Assembly: GCA_937922675.1 (NCBI GenBank)
Contig: CALAJN010000006.1
Location: forward strand, 124,001 to 188,000
DNA from: an uncultured Granulosicoccaceae bacterium
GTDB lineage: Bacteria > Pseudomonadota > Gammaproteobacteria > Granulosicoccales > Granulosicoccaceae
Direction of reading: 5' to 3'
DNA length: 64,000 nucleotides
Both the position numbers and the translations under genes were made by a program. The notes beneath the pieces were generated by a model that was given only the letters and a program-made list of their open reading frames with translations, searched no databases and had not been told where the DNA came from. Within the stretch, counting starts at the first letter, position 1; the number at the start of each line of letters is the position of its first letter. Shown piece after piece: positions 1-9,971 of this stretch.

Positions 1-1160
1 TCATCGGTGATGGGTTCGAGCGGAATGCTCTGACCGATGTAGTCCTGGATTTCGGGTAACGAGAACGAATAGTTTTCGCAGGCAAAGCTGACAGCCACAC
101 CTTCAGTGCCGGCTCGCGCTGTGCGGCCGATGCGGTGCACGTAGTCTTCGGCGTTTTGCGGCAGGTCGTAGTTGAATACATGACTGACATCGTCGATGTG
201 CAGTCCGCGTGCTGCCACGTCGGTGGCGATGAGTACCGGTATGTTCCCGCCGGTAAACTCCGACAAGATCCTTTGACGCTTGTTCTGGCGTACATCGCCG
301 GACAGTAGCCCGCAGGTAATGCCATTGCCCACCAGATAACTCTCGATTCGTTCGGCTGCGCGTTTGGTGTTGACAAAGACCATCGAACGCTGAGGCTCCA
401 TATCTCGGATGAGCCCCAGCAGTAGCGGAATCTTTTCATCTGATGCCGGGTGATAAAGCGATTGGCGCACGCCGTCTGCTGTGACCTGAGTGGTTTCGGT
501 CTTGAGCTCTTCAGGCTTGTCCATGTGCTCGTACGCAAGCTCCATGACCCGGTGCGACAAGGTGGCCGAGAACAGCATGCTCGTGCGCTCTCCCGGCGGC
601 GGCATGCGGCGCAGCAAAAAGCGGATGTCGGCAATGAAACCGAGATCGAACATCCGGTCGGCCTCATCCAGCACAACGATTTCAAGCGCCTTGAGGTTGA
701 ATACCTTCTGCTTGAAGTAGTCGATCAATCGGCCGGGTGTGCCGATCAGTACGTCTATGCCGCCCGCTACCTGATCTCGTTGCTTCTCGTAGTCAATGCC
801 GCCGTAAACCACAGCCGTTTTCAGCTTGGCGTGCTTGCCGAGCGAGTCTGCGTCCTTGCCGATCTGGATAGCCAACTCACGCGTGGGGGCGATTACCAGC
901 ATGCGAGGCTGATCCGCTCTGCGTTCACCCGGTTCGGTGGTCAGAAGACGCGAGAAGCTGCCGAGCAAAAAGGCTGCGGTCTTGCCAGTACCGGTCTGAG
1001 CCTGGGCTGCCACGTCACGGCCGGCGGCAATGACGGGCAGGGTGAGCGCCTGAATTTCGGTGCTGAACTCGAAGCCGAGTTCATCGGTTGCCTGCAACAG
1101 GGGGGCCGGTAATCCGAAGTCACGGAAGGCCGGCGTATTGGCCTCGTCAGAAGATGTCAT
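1..1160 (-). CDS. rhlB: ATP-dependent RNA helicase RhlB (3' end beyond window)
   Basis: Reading the minus strand from the ATG at 1160 gives a DEAD-box helicase that runs off the left edge, so the C-terminus is missing (about 386 codons visible; the family is roughly 420 residues). The translation shows the Q-motif region, Walker A AQTGTGKT, motif Ia APTREL, motif [15 protein letters not shown], motif III SAT, and the helicase C motifs [11 protein letters not shown] and [10 protein letters not shown]. The [12 protein letters not shown] and NYDLP signatures match RhlB rather than RhlE or DeaD. RhlB is known to unwind RNA for the RNase E degradosome. Divergence from trxA followed by rho is the standard gammaproteobacterial order and supports the name. 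No strong Shine-Dalgarno is visible before the ATG, so the exact start is slightly uncertain. Confidence 0.93.
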   Translation of the reverse strand, partial: MTSSDEANTPAFRDFGLPAPLLQATDELGFEFSTEIQALTLPVIAAGRDVAAQAQTGTGKTAAFLLGSFSRLLTTEPGERRADQPRMLVIAPTRELAIQIGKDADSLGKHAKLKTAVVYGGIDYEKQRDQVAGGIDVLIGTPGRLIDYFKQKVFNLKALEIVVLDEADRMFDLGFIADIRFLLRRMPPPGERTSMLFSATLSHRVMELAYEHMDKPEELKTETTQVTADGVRQSLYHPASDEKIPLLLGLIRDMEPQRSMVFVNTKRAAERIESYLVGNGITCGLLSGDVRQNKRQRILSEFTGGNIPVLIATDVAARGLHIDDVSHVFNYDLPQNAEDYVHRIGRTARAGTEGVAVSFACENYSFSLPEIQDYIGQSIPLEPITD

Positions 1161-1510
1161 TCGGTCTGGTAGAGTAGCGACCGCGCAGCGGCGGTGCAGA
1201 ATCGGCAGCTCCATCCGGAGCCGGCAGGTGTACATCTGTTGCGTCGGGCGCGTTTCCGAGCGCCCATCCGAGCGCCAGGGGCCAGCCGCAACGCGAAGTG
1301 CTGGATGTTGAACAACAAGACAAACAACGGGTCAAAAGGCAAGTTGGACCGCTCATCAGTCAATGCCGAGCGCCGTTTTTGCCAACAGTTTTTTCGTGAC
1401 AGCTGTAGCCCGGGCACAGCCCAGGTTGGCTTGCAGGGGCCACGCACGTCCATATCATCTGCCGGGCAACGTGAGTTGCCGACGGTCCGTACACACACTC
1501 GAGAGATACC
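1161..1510. other. Divergent rhlB/trxA intergenic region
   Basis: About 350 bases separate the divergent rhlB and trxA starts. Apart from the trxA promoter candidate listed separately, I see no convincing gene. Open frames crossing it lack family resemblance and run antisense into trxA. It presumably carries promoters for both genes. Confidence 0.5.
1431..1458 (+). promoter_or_regulatory. Candidate sigma70 promoter for trxA
   Basis: TTGCAG at 1431-1436 and TATCAT at 1453-1458 are separated by 16 bases and lie about 50 bases upstream of the trxA ATG. This was matched by eye only. Confidence 0.35.
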
Positions 1511-1837
1511 ATGAGCGAACATGTTACCGCGATTACCGACGACACCTTCGAACAGGAGGTATTGAAGTCTGATACCCCGGTGCTCGTTGATTACTGGGCC
1601 GAGTGGTGCGGGCCCTGCAAGGCCGTCGGACCCGTGCTGGAGGACGTGGCCCCGGGATATTCGGGCAAGGTCAAGATCGTCAAGCTGAACATTGACGAAA
1701 ACCCCAATACGCCGCCCAAGTACGGTATTCGCAGCATTCCGACCTTGATGCTCTTCAAGAATGGCTCGGTGGAGTCCACTCAGGTCGGCGCCCTGTCCAA
1801 GGCACAGCTTACCGAGTTTCTCGACCAGAACGCCTGA
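1511..1837 (+). CDS. trxA: Thioredoxin 1
   Basis: This 108-residue protein has the size of classical thioredoxin. The redox-active site EWCGPCK places the two cysteines at residues 33 and 36, and the cis-proline loop RSIPTLMLF is present with Pro77. It is a cytosolic disulfide reductase that is recycled by thioredoxin reductase. The position between divergent rhlB and downstream rho matches the enterobacterial arrangement and makes it the housekeeping TrxA rather than a paralog. The ATG is preceded by a GAGAG purine run at about the right spacing. Confidence 0.96.
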   Translation: MSEHVTAITDDTFEQEVLKSDTPVLVDYWAEWCGPCKAVGPVLEDVAPGYSGKVKIVKLNIDENPNTPPKYGIRSIPTLMLFKNGSVESTQVGALSKAQLTEFLDQNA

Positions 1838-2243
1838 TATCGTCTGCGCGGCGGCGCGCCAGACCTTGGCGCGTTGCTTGCACGGCTCTCGGCACCTTTC
1901 CCGGCACACTTGCTGGCATATCACCATCACCTATACTGGACGCGGGCGCCAGTGCGTGCTAACTTATGCTAGATCAAGTGAGGTGCACCTTCGGCGGTGC
2001 GCGACGCCGATCCAAGGCTTGGCAAACCTCTCGGTAACGATTTCGGCCATATTTTCGACAGGCCACCCCCCCCCTGCAGATTGTTCTACGCTGCCGGCAC
2101 CCCTCAATTTTTGATGCTCGCGCAATCTGCGCCTCGTCACGACACACTTGTCCAACTCTGCTTGCAAGGCGCTATGGCGCCTTGGCAAACAACGCATTGT
2201 CTGACCCTTGGTCTCATAACGGCCGCCCCCTTGTTATACGCGT
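1838..2243 (+). promoter_or_regulatory. rho leader region
   Basis: About 406 bases lie between trxA and rho with no supported gene. In enterobacteria the long rho leader mediates autoregulation by premature Rho-dependent termination, and a leader of similar length and place here suggests the same. It contains a C-rich, G-poor stretch around 2065-2170, of the type that can load Rho. That functional reading is inference. Confidence 0.4.
1910..1937 (+). promoter_or_regulatory. Candidate promoter for rho leader
   Basis: TTGCTG at 1910-1915 and TATACT at 1932-1937 have a 16-base spacer and sit about 300 bases before the rho start. This would give a long leader transcript. Assigned by eye. Confidence 0.35.
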
Positions 2244-3500
2244 ATGAACCTGACGGACCTGAAGAAGAAAAACGCAACCGAGCTTGTTGAGGTTGCTCAA
2301 TCCATCGGCATTGAGAATGTGGCGCGCCAGCGCAAACAGGACATGATTTTTTCGATCCTGAAAGCGCATTCCAAACAAGGCGAACACATTCACGGTGGGG
2401 GCGTGCTCGAACTGCTCCAGGACGGGTACGGTTTTTTGCGCTCCGCAGACAGCTCCTTTCTAGCTGGCCCTGACGATATCTATGTCTCGCCCAGCCAGAT
2501 CAGACGCTTTGCACTGCGTACAGGCGACACCGTATTTGGACGCATCCGCCCACCCAAGGAGGGTGAGCGCTACTTTGCTCTGGTCAAGCTTGACGAGATC
2601 AACTTCAGTGCGCCGCAGACCGGACGCAACAAGGTCCTGTTCGAAAACCTGACGCCGCTGCACCCCAAGGAGCGTCTGGACATGGAGCGTGGTAATGGCA
2701 GCACAGAAGACATCACCGCACGCATCATCGATTTTGCAGCGCCTATCGGCAAGGGCCAGCGTGGCCTGATCGTGTCGCCGCCGAAAGCAGGCAAGACCAT
2801 GATCCTGCAAAACATCGCGCAGAGCATCGCGGCCAACAATCCGGATGCGCATCTTCTGGTATTGCTGATAGACGAGCGTCCGGAAGAGGTGACCGAAATG
2901 CAGCGAATGGTGCAGGGTGAAGTGATCTCCAGCACCTTTGACGAGCCTGCCAGCAGACACGTCCAGGTAGCGGAGATGGTCATCGAAAAGGCCAAGCGCC
3001 TGGTTGAGCACAAGAAGGATGTGATCATACTGCTCGACTCGATCACCCGGCTGGCACGCGCCTACAACACCGTTGTGCCAAGCTCAGGCAAAGTACTCAC
3101 TGGTGGTGTGGATGCGAATGCCTTGCATCGACCCAAGCGTTTCTTTGGTGCTGCGCGCAACATTGAGGAGGGCGGTAGCCTGACGATCATTGCCACAGCC
3201 CTGGTAGAAACAGGCTCCAAGATGGATGAAGTCATCTACGAAGAATTCAAAGGCACCGGCAACATGGAGTTGCACCTCGAGCGCCGCATCTCTGAAAAAC
3301 GGGTCTTCCCGGCGATCAACATCAGTCGCTCCGGCACGCGCCGCGAAGAATTGATGATGAGCGATGATGAGCTGCAAAAAACCTGGATCATTCGCAAGTT
3401 CGTCCACTCCATGGACGAGATCGAAGCGATTGAATTCTTGATTGGCAGACTCCAGCAAACCAAGACCAACAACGAATTCTTTGATTCGATGAAGCGTTGA
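2244..3500 (+). CDS. rho: Transcription termination factor Rho
   Basis: This 418-residue protein is essentially the length of E. coli Rho (419). It shows the N-terminal Rho helical segment beginning MNLTDLKKK and the cold-shock RNA-binding fold with GYGFLRS (residues 61-67). The P-loop [12 protein letters not shown] lies at about 174-185, the Walker B segment is [10 protein letters not shown], and the R-loop region contains [20 protein letters not shown]. Rho is the hexameric RNA translocase that ends transcription of untranslated RNA. Its place downstream of trxA with a long leader fits autoregulated expression as in enterobacteria. Nothing is abnormal in the motifs. Confidence 0.98.
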   Translation: MNLTDLKKKNATELVEVAQSIGIENVARQRKQDMIFSILKAHSKQGEHIHGGGVLELLQDGYGFLRSADSSFLAGPDDIYVSPSQIRRFALRTGDTVFGRIRPPKEGERYFALVKLDEINFSAPQTGRNKVLFENLTPLHPKERLDMERGNGSTEDITARIIDFAAPIGKGQRGLIVSPPKAGKTMILQNIAQSIAANNPDAHLLVLLIDERPEEVTEMQRMVQGEVISSTFDEPASRHVQVAEMVIEKAKRLVEHKKDVIILLDSITRLARAYNTVVPSSGKVLTGGVDANALHRPKRFFGAARNIEEGGSLTIIATALVETGSKMDEVIYEEFKGTGNMELHLERRISEKRVFPAINISRSGTRREELMMSDDELQKTWIIRKFVHSMDEIEAIEFLIGRLQQTKTNNEFFDSMKR

Positions 3501-3510
3501 GGAAAGGCTT

Positions 3511-3540
3511 ACCCGCCAATACCAGCTGGCATCAGCGGGT
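3511..3540. terminator. Hairpin between rho and transducer gene
   Basis: ACCCGC at 3511-3516 pairs with GCGGGT at 3535-3540, with a central self-complementary CCAGCTGG. It sits between the convergent ends of rho and the chemotaxis transducer. There is no clear T-run, so it may be a weak bidirectional terminator or only an RNA 3' end structure. Confidence 0.35.
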
Positions 3541-3548
3541 ATGCTCTG

Positions 3549-5975
3549 CTAGAACTCGTCCCAGGTATCCTGACTACCAACCGCACGGTTTCGGTTAAGT
3601 GGGCTGCGGATCGTACTGTCGTTAGCCTGATTGGCGTGCAGGTTTACGGGTACCGGTACGCTTTGCGCCAAGGTGTCCGGTACCGCAAGCCGCTCTACGG
3701 GTTGATCAATCAAGCTTGTGTTTGAAGCGGCGGTTCGGGGTGTTGCATTTTGCTTCTCCATGGATTGATCGACGTCTTCCGCACCGCGATGCATAGATGG
3801 TGTTCCGGCAGTGAATCCGTCGTGACGAAGCGCTTTGCTGTTGTCATCGCTGGTGAAGTAGCCAATGTGTGTTGACAGCTCGCGAGCTTGCTCGGTCATC
3901 TCGCGGCTGGTGTCGGCGGCTACTCGTACCATGGCAGCGTTTTGGTGCGTCATGCTGTCCATCTGCACCAGCGACTGATTGATTTGCTCGATGCCTGCGG
4001 CCTGCTCGTCGCTGGCGATAGTGATTTGCCCAACCAGGTCGGTTAGTTCACTCACCGATTGCGCAATCAGTTTGAGCTCATCGCCTGAAGCGGTAACAAG
4101 TTGGGTGCCGTCGCGTACCTTGCTCACGCTATCTTCGATCAGGTCCTTGATCTCCTTGGCAGCTGTTGCGCTGCGTCCGGCCAACTGACGAACCTCACTA
4201 GCGACCACCGCAAATCCTCGCCCTTGATCGCCAGCTCGGGCGGCCTCTACTGCTGCGTTGAGTGCCAACAAGTTGGTCTGGAAGGCGATCTCGTCGATGA
4301 CACCGATGATGTCGGCGATCTTTTCGCTGGCCGAAGTGATCTCCTCCATGGCACCAATGGCTTGACTGGCGACGTCGCCCCCCGAGGTTGCTCGCTCACG
4401 TGTACCGATGGCAAGTGAGTTGGCCTGCTTGGCGTTCTCTGCATTCATCTTGACCGTACTGGTCAGCTCCTCGGTGCTCGAGCCTGTCTCCTCCAGATTG
4501 GAGGCCTGTTGCTCGGTACGTTCACTGAGACCAGCATTCCCTTCAGAGAGCTTGGTGGCCCCGTCGCGCACGCGTTTTGCCACGCTATCAGCTTCGATCA
4601 ATACCGAGCGCAGCTTCGATCGCATGTGCACCAGATTGGCGTACGCACCGGTGCGGGCTGAGTCGCCGGCACTGTCCTCAAGGTTACCCTCGGCGATACG
4701 ATCGGCGATCTGTACGATTTCACGCGGGTCGCCACCGAGCGTTCGGTACAAGCGCTTGCCGAGGAGGTAGGCAAATATCGCTACGGCGATGACTGAGATG
4801 GCAGCGACCAACAAGGTCGTCTTGATCAGCTCGTTCACCGAGGAGAGCGCCTCCTTGGCCTCGATACGGCTGATCAACGCCCAGCTCAATTCACTGCTTG
4901 TTACCGGTGCATACGCGGATATGTAGTCAGTGCCGTTTTCCACCTTGTGTACAAATCCAGTCTCACCTGCCAATGCCTTTGACGTGACGTCTGACTCAAT
5001 CCGTTTGCGCAGGATCGTGGGTTCTTCGGTGTGGCGCGACTGCGATCTCATATACCCGTCTCCAGCCACGATCATGGTCTCGGCAGACTCGCCAAGGGCT
5101 TCGCTGTCCGAGGCAATCGAGTTGATAAGATCAACCGGCATCTGAAAGGCCAGCACGCCCACCAGCTCTTCGCCCTTGTAGATCGGTGAGGCGATGAATG
5201 ACGCAGGTGCCCCATAGGAAGGTGTGTAGTTGCTGAAATCGACAATGGCATGCTGGCCTGGTTGTAGCTCCACAGCACGCCGCGTGACTTCGGCAAGGCC
5301 TGAATCTCTGTACGGACCATTGAACAAGCTGGTGCCGTAGTCAGCTTCCTTGTACACCGAGTACACAATGGTGCCGTCCTCAGGCTCTATCAGAAAGACG
5401 TCGTAGTAATCAAAGCGTTGCTGGAAAGCCCACAAATCCGGATGGCGCGCTTTGTGTACGCGTGCGTAGGCGGTTGTGCCCCCGGCATCTACCAATTGAT
5501 CTTTTTCACCAACGGCGTTCTTGTTGTCAGCGATATACATCGTCTGTGCCATGATGCCGGCGTCAGTGCCAGGCAGCAAGTTATCAGCAGTCGCTGTGAC
5601 ACTGGCATCTGCACGCGGTAGAAATTCTCTGGTGTAGTACTGGCGTACACGTGACTTCATGTCAGCGATATCGCTTGGCGATACCGCGGGCCATCCGCCT
5701 GTCAGGTTTTTGAAGGCGCTTGAGAACTCGCTCATGGCCTTGACGATTGCATCGTCTGCTGCCATCACTTCATTCTGAGATTCAATGACACTCAGGTAAT
5801 TCTCGAGAAAGGCCTTGCGCAGCTTGATGTCATTCATCAGTGCGGTAGCCGCCTTGTCCTCCAGCGCAGTGGTTGCCTCTTGCGATACCACCAGGCTCGA
5901 TATGACCATGGGGGTGAGTCCCGCAATGAGCATACTCACCAAAATCAATGTCCTGAATTTCATCTTGCCCAACAT
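3549..5975 (-). CDS. Methyl-accepting chemotaxis protein with double Cache-like sensor and CheR-docking tail
   Basis: This 808-residue transducer has a first membrane segment (about residues 8-28), a large periplasmic region of some 355 residues resembling dCache, and a second membrane segment (386-406). A HAMP linker follows, then the MCP signalling domain with the conserved hairpin tip [18 protein letters not shown]. The very C-terminus is TWDEF, which matches the xWxxF pentapeptide that tethers CheR/CheB in enterobacterial receptors. It is reached through a long flexible tail of about 100 residues. The ATG at 5975 has a good Shine-Dalgarno (AGGAG, 6-7 bases upstream). The gene is divergent from the che operon that starts at 6174, so it likely feeds that pathway. 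Its ligand cannot be predicted. Confidence 0.93.
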   Translation of the reverse strand: MLGKMKFRTLILVSMLIAGLTPMVISSLVVSQEATTALEDKAATALMNDIKLRKAFLENYLSVIESQNEVMAADDAIVKAMSEFSSAFKNLTGGWPAVSPSDIADMKSRVRQYYTREFLPRADASVTATADNLLPGTDAGIMAQTMYIADNKNAVGEKDQLVDAGGTTAYARVHKARHPDLWAFQQRFDYYDVFLIEPEDGTIVYSVYKEADYGTSLFNGPYRDSGLAEVTRRAVELQPGQHAIVDFSNYTPSYGAPASFIASPIYKGEELVGVLAFQMPVDLINSIASDSEALGESAETMIVAGDGYMRSQSRHTEEPTILRKRIESDVTSKALAGETGFVHKVENGTDYISAYAPVTSSELSWALISRIEAKEALSSVNELIKTTLLVAAISVIAVAIFAYLLGKRLYRTLGGDPREIVQIADRIAEGNLEDSAGDSARTGAYANLVHMRSKLRSVLIEADSVAKRVRDGATKLSEGNAGLSERTEQQASNLEETGSSTEELTSTVKMNAENAKQANSLAIGTRERATSGGDVASQAIGAMEEITSASEKIADIIGVIDEIAFQTNLLALNAAVEAARAGDQGRGFAVVASEVRQLAGRSATAAKEIKDLIEDSVSKVRDGTQLVTASGDELKLIAQSVSELTDLVGQITIASDEQAAGIEQINQSLVQMDSMTHQNAAMVRVAADTSREMTEQARELSTHIGYFTSDDNSKALRHDGFTAGTPSMHRGAEDVDQSMEKQNATPRTAASNTSLIDQPVERLAVPDTLAQSVPVPVNLHANQANDSTIRSPLNRNRAVGSQDTWDEF

Positions 5976-5999
5976 ATATTTCTCCTGAGAACTCGAGGG

Positions 6000-6030
6000 G
6001 TATCGGCGGGGTACCCGATTTCGTACACGG
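6000..6030 (-). promoter_or_regulatory. Candidate sigma28 (FliA) -10 element for the transducer
   Basis: On the minus strand GCCGATAC (6007-6000) matches seven of the eight bases of the flagellar sigma28 -10 consensus and lies 25 bases before the ATG at 5975. The -35 side (TACGAAAT nearby) is poor. Chemotaxis transducers are commonly FliA-dependent, so the site is plausible but unproven. Confidence 0.35.
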
Positions 6031-6173
6031 CTCTGGGGTCAGGCACGGGGTTACACGAGGTAATTTTCTCTACAGCAGATGCGTAACGGTTACTTCTGTT
6101 GGACAAACACTGTCAGGAAGAGGCGTTGCTGTCGATACGCACCTCAGGACCACGCAACTGACTACCCAAACAC

Positions 6174-6539
6174 ATGAAAGTCATGATCGTCGATGACAGC
6201 AGCTCGATGCGCATGATCGTTAAGCGCACTCTTAAACAAGCGGGATATGACATGGAGTTCACCGAGGCCGAGGACGGCCAAATTGCCTATGACACCATCA
6301 CAGCCAATGATCCCGAACTGGTGCTCTGCGACTGGAACATGCCCAACATGAATGGGATTGAGTTCTTGCGCAAGATTCGTGCGGAGGGCAACACCGTCAA
6401 ATTTGGCTTTGTCACCACGGAATCCACGGGTCCGATGCGAGCCGAGGCCAAAGATGCCGGTGCGCAGTTTCTGGTCGCCAAACCCTTCACTGCCGAGAGT
6501 TTCGAGGCAGCCCTGCGACCGGTCATTGGTGCACCATGA
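6174..6539 (+). CDS. cheY: Chemotaxis response regulator CheY
   Basis: This 121-residue stand-alone receiver domain contains the acidic pair Asp7-Asp8, the phosphoacceptor Asp53 (LCDWNMPNMNG), a switch Thr in FVTTES (about 81-82) and the invariant Lys103 in AKPF. No output domain follows, which is typical of CheY, the diffusible signal to the flagellar motor. The adjacent chemotaxis genes confirm the role. Its stop overlaps the start of the next gene by 4 bases (ATGA), so the two are probably translationally coupled. Confidence 0.93.
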   Translation: MKVMIVDDSSSMRMIVKRTLKQAGYDMEFTEAEDGQIAYDTITANDPELVLCDWNMPNMNGIEFLRKIRAEGNTVKFGFVTTESTGPMRAEAKDAGAQFLVAKPFTAESFEAALRPVIGAP

Positions 6540-6988
6540 ACTATTGCAAACCTGTACCCGATCGTCTCAAGGCCATGCTGTCGATGTTGACCGGTGAAGA
6601 CGTCACAGCCGACAACCAGGATGCTCCCGTTGAAGGCGGCAAGTACCACGGTGTGTTTATCGACGCCGAGGACAAGGTGGTGGCACTTGCAAGTTGCAAC
6701 ATGGCTGCTGCCGCCTCGCTCGGATGCTCGCTGACGATGATACCGCCAGGGGGGGCGGAGGCCATGGTCGAGGACGGTGAGTTGACCAAGAATGCCACCG
6801 ACAACCTCTATGAGGTCATGAATGTGCTTTCCAGTCTGTTCATGGATGACGCTTCAGCACATTTGAAGCTTGTACGGGTCGATGTCGGTGACGCGCCAGC
6901 GATCGATGTGGCCAAGACCGAAACAACCACCATGGGAGTTGAGCTTGGCCGATACGGCAAGCTTGAAATCGACTTCGTCGCTTCCTGA
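6536..6988 (+). CDS. CheX/CheC-like CheY-P phosphatase candidate
   Basis: This 150-residue protein is coupled to cheY by an ATGA overlap. Its helix contains DNLYEVMN, which fits the D-x3-E-x2-N catalytic signature of CheC/CheX/FliY phosphatases. A proline follows 25 residues after the Asn, close to the x22-P spacing of the family. The Glu and Asn would carry out in-line hydrolysis of phospho-CheY. No cheZ occurs in this cluster, so this gene is the obvious candidate for signal termination. The rest of the sequence is diverged and only one copy of the motif is seen, which resembles CheX more than the two-site CheC. The assignment rests on motif and context. Confidence 0.65.
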   Translation: MNYCKPVPDRLKAMLSMLTGEDVTADNQDAPVEGGKYHGVFIDAEDKVVALASCNMAAAASLGCSLTMIPPGGAEAMVEDGELTKNATDNLYEVMNVLSSLFMDDASAHLKLVRVDVGDAPAIDVAKTETTTMGVELGRYGKLEIDFVAS

Positions 6989-7028
6989 TTGGACTCCCAC
7001 CACTGCAACGTAATTGTATAGCCCCCGT

Positions 7029-9161
7029 ATGGATGACGACGATCTCGAGGAACTGAAACACGTCTTCCTGGATGAGTGTCAGGAGAACATTGAGCTGCTC
7101 GAAGGTGGCTTGATGCGCATGAGCGACGGAGAAGACGACGCTGATACGTTGAACGAGGTGTTTCGCGCGGCGCATTCCATAAAAGGAGGCGCGGCAACCT
7201 TCGGCTACATGCCGATGTCTGAGCTGACCCATTACATGGAGACGCTTCTTGACGAGATGCGCTCAGGACGTCGTGGTGTTTCCGAGTCGGACAGTGACTT
7301 GCTGTTTACCGGGTTGGATATCCTGCAGTCCTTGCTGGCCGACTCAGCTGAGTCGGCTGATGCGGATCACCCCGAGCGCCTTGGCGTGCAGACCAGGATG
7401 CAGAACTCTGTTGAGGCGGGTGCCGGAGCCGAGGCGGAGCCCGGCAGCGATCCTGGCTCGGAGATGTCTGCTGGCGCTCAAGGGGACGGCTCGGACGACG
7501 CTGCGGCCGGCCCCGTCATGCAGCGCTTTGAAATACAGTTCGCCCCCAATTCAGACTTTCTTGCCCGGGGTCATGAGCCTCTTCTGATACTCAATGAATT
7601 GGCACGATTGGGTGAGTGCAAAACCACACTGGACACCTCGCAGCTGCCTTTGGCTGACGACTTTGATCGCAAGCTGAGTTATCTGCAGTGGCATATCATC
7701 CTCGATACAGACGCAGGCGAGGAGGCCGTCAACGACATCTTCGGATGGGTTGATACCGACTGTCAGCTAGACATCGCGGTGGTGGCTGCCGAAAACGGTA
7801 CTGCCGCTGATATCAATGCTGAGGCAGACAATGCCGAAGTGCAGGCAGGGCAGGGCGCTGCTGAACCCGTTGCAACCCCTGATGCTCTATCGAGCACTAA
7901 ACCTGTCGCAGTACCGGCAGCCGATGGCAAGGCCGCGGCCAAGCCTGCTGGCAAACCTGCTGGCAAAGCTGGTGGCAAGAAGAGCGGTGGTGACAATGCC
8001 TCCATACGTATAGCGACTGAAAAGATTGATCAGCTGATTGACCTTGTTGGTGAGCTGGTCATCACACAGTCAATGCTCAGCCGTGTCAGTGAATCTGAAG
8101 ACGGTGTAGACATCAATGAACTGCGCGAGCGTGTAGCAGACCTTGAGCAGCACACACGCGAACTGCAAGAGAGCGTCATGCAGGTCAGGATGCTTCCTTT
8201 GTCTTCGGCCTTTGGGCGTCTGCCGCGACTTGTACGAGATCTGTCCAAGAAACTGGGCAAGGAAGTTGAGCTGGTGATCGAGGGCGGTTCCACCGAATTG
8301 GACAAGACCGTTCTGGAGCGAATGATTGATCCTCTGGTGCATCTGGTGCGCAATGCGCTCGATCATGGACTGGAGAAGCCGGACGTCAGACTTGCCGCGG
8401 GCAAGAAATCCTGCGGTACGCTCAGTCTGTCTGCTCGGCAGGAGAGCGGTAGTGTCGTGATTCTGATTGGTGATGACGGGGGCGGTATCAACTGCCCGGT
8501 TGTCTTGAACATCGCGCGTGAGAAAGGCATTGTGGCACCCGATGAGCAGCTGACGGATGAACAGATCAATCAATTGATCTTTGCGCCCGGTTTCTCAACC
8601 GCTGCTGAAGTCACCGACGTATCAGGTCGCGGTGTGGGTATGGACGTGGTACGTCGAAACATTGTTGATCTGGGTGGTCGAGTGCAAGTGCATTCAAAGA
8701 AGAACGAGGGCACCACTATCGAGATTCGTCTACCCCTGTCACTTGCCATCATGGACGGACAGTTGGTACGCATCGGTGATCAGGTGTTCGTCATCCCGAT
8801 TCTCAGCATCATAGAGACCCTGGAAATGGAGGACACTCCCATTACCAATGTCCCTGAAGTGGGTGAGATCTGTCAGTTCCGTGGAGAGTACCTGCAAGTT
8901 CTGCGTATGGCCGACTTCTTTGGTATCGGTGGCGACCCGACTGATCGGCTTATTGTTGTTGTCGATACCCATGGCTCGCGTATGGGACTTGCCATAGACG
9001 CTGTTCTGGGTCAACAACAAGTTGTCATCAAGCCGCTCGAGAAAAACTACCGCAATCTCGACGGACTCGCGGGCGCAACCATCATGAGTGATGGCTCGGT
9101 TGCGCTGATTCTCGATCCTGCTGCTTTTGGCAAAGCAGATGAAGTGGCTGAAGCAGCCTGA
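7029..9161 (+). CDS. cheA: Chemotaxis histidine kinase CheA
   Basis: About 710 residues in CheA order. The N-terminal HPt domain has the phosphoryl-accepting His49 in RAAHSIKGGAATFGY. A spacer with a P2-like segment follows, then an Ala/Lys/Gly-rich linker and the P3 dimerisation helix starting SIRIATEKIDQLIDLVGEL. The ATPase has N-box VRNALDHGLE, G1 box GDDGGG, F-box APGFS and G2 GRGVGMDVV, and a CheW-like regulatory domain closes the protein. It phosphorylates CheY and CheB. I chose the ATG at 7029; a TTG at 7014 would add five residues. No strong Shine-Dalgarno is seen. It is the third gene of the operon. Confidence 0.95.
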   Translation: MDDDDLEELKHVFLDECQENIELLEGGLMRMSDGEDDADTLNEVFRAAHSIKGGAATFGYMPMSELTHYMETLLDEMRSGRRGVSESDSDLLFTGLDILQSLLADSAESADADHPERLGVQTRMQNSVEAGAGAEAEPGSDPGSEMSAGAQGDGSDDAAAGPVMQRFEIQFAPNSDFLARGHEPLLILNELARLGECKTTLDTSQLPLADDFDRKLSYLQWHIILDTDAGEEAVNDIFGWVDTDCQLDIAVVAAENGTAADINAEADNAEVQAGQGAAEPVATPDALSSTKPVAVPAADGKAAAKPAGKPAGKAGGKKSGGDNASIRIATEKIDQLIDLVGELVITQSMLSRVSESEDGVDINELRERVADLEQHTRELQESVMQVRMLPLSSAFGRLPRLVRDLSKKLGKEVELVIEGGSTELDKTVLERMIDPLVHLVRNALDHGLEKPDVRLAAGKKSCGTLSLSARQESGSVVILIGDDGGGINCPVVLNIAREKGIVAPDEQLTDEQINQLIFAPGFSTAAEVTDVSGRGVGMDVVRRNIVDLGGRVQVHSKKNEGTTIEIRLPLSLAIMDGQLVRIGDQVFVIPILSIIETLEMEDTPITNVPEVGEICQFRGEYLQVLRMADFFGIGGDPTDRLIVVVDTHGSRMGLAIDAVLGQQQVVIKPLEKNYRNLDGLAGATIMSDGSVALILDPAAFGKADEVAEAA

Positions 9162-9174
9162 ACTGGATAAATCT

Positions 9175-9690
9175 ATGCAAATTCAAACTCAAGGCGCCGA
9201 AGATCCGGTGCTGTTTGGTGACCAGTATCTGACCTTCATGCTTGGTGGTGAAGAGTACGGAATTGAAATACTGGATGTTCAGGAGATCAAGAACTGGGGG
9301 CCGATCACGCCGCTACCGCGATCTGACAAACACATGCTCGGTGTGATCAATCTACGCGGCGCTATCGTTCCTGTGCTTGATCTTCGTGTGCGCTTTAGCC
9401 TGCCTGAGCCCAGTTACGGCTCCACCACATCGGTCGTGATCGTGCGCTGCAATGGCAGCAACGGGGCTCGAATTGTGGGGCTTGTTGTGGATCGAGTCTC
9501 GGAGGTTTATCACCTCGATCCCAGTGACATCCAGGAGACCAGCGGTTTGATCGCCACTGAACGCGATACCTTCATTCGCGGTTTTGGGCAGATTGATGAG
9601 AAGACGGTGATCTTGCTCGACCTTGAGCCGATCATAGCCACCAGTCTTGATCTTGACGAAGCCCCCAGCGCTGATGAGCTTGCAGCATGA
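9175..9690 (+). CDS. cheW: Chemotaxis coupling protein CheW
   Basis: This 171-residue single CheW domain links receptors to CheA. Conserved stretches include FMLGGEEYGIEILDVQEI, a PLPRSDKHMLGVINLRG-type segment and VDRVSEV. Starting at the ATG at 9175, 13 bases after the cheA stop, gives the usual family N-terminus; an in-frame ATG at 9127 would overlap cheA by 35 bases and add residues with no family counterpart. The C-terminus overlaps the following STAS gene by 4 bases (ATGA). Confidence 0.94.
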   Translation: MQIQTQGAEDPVLFGDQYLTFMLGGEEYGIEILDVQEIKNWGPITPLPRSDKHMLGVINLRGAIVPVLDLRVRFSLPEPSYGSTTSVVIVRCNGSNGARIVGLVVDRVSEVYHLDPSDIQETSGLIATERDTFIRGFGQIDEKTVILLDLEPIIATSLDLDEAPSADELAA

Positions 9691-9971
9691 GTGAGAAGAC
9701 TGATTCGAAAACCGTCTTGTTGCCTGCCTCGTTTACTGAAAAGACCATCGACGGCGTGCTCGAGGCGGTCAATGAATGCTCCGCTGCAGGTCTTGCCTTC
9801 ACGATCGATGGTAGCGAAGTTGAACGCGTGGATTCTGCAGCTTTGCAGGCACTGGTATTTTGTTTGATGCCTGTCGATACCGAGGCTGCCGAGGCATGCG
9901 AGTTTGTTGCAAGTGATCTTCTGGCCATGGCATGCCAGACTGCTGGTGTGGCAGGAGCGCGACCTGCGTGA
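9687..9971 (+). CDS. STAS-domain protein in chemotaxis operon
   Basis: A 94-residue protein formed by one STAS-like (anti-sigma factor antagonist) domain. The segment VERVDSAALQALV matches the SpoIIAA-type loop and helix, in which a Ser after Asp is the phosphorylation site in regulated members. It is coupled on both sides: ATGA with cheW and GTGA with cheR. STAS proteins appear in some chemosensory operons, where they are thought to tune array output, but the partner is unknown. No matching serine kinase is encoded nearby. Family call fair; role unknown. Confidence 0.7.
   Translation: MSEKTDSKTVLLPASFTEKTIDGVLEAVNECSAAGLAFTIDGSEVERVDSAALQALVFCLMPVDTEAAEACEFVASDLLAMACQTAGVAGARPA

Noticed and set aside
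1157..1930. 257-codon minus-strand frame across trxA and the upstream gap
   Set aside because: It is antisense to clearly coding trxA, has Arg/Cys-rich low-information sequence and no family resemblance.
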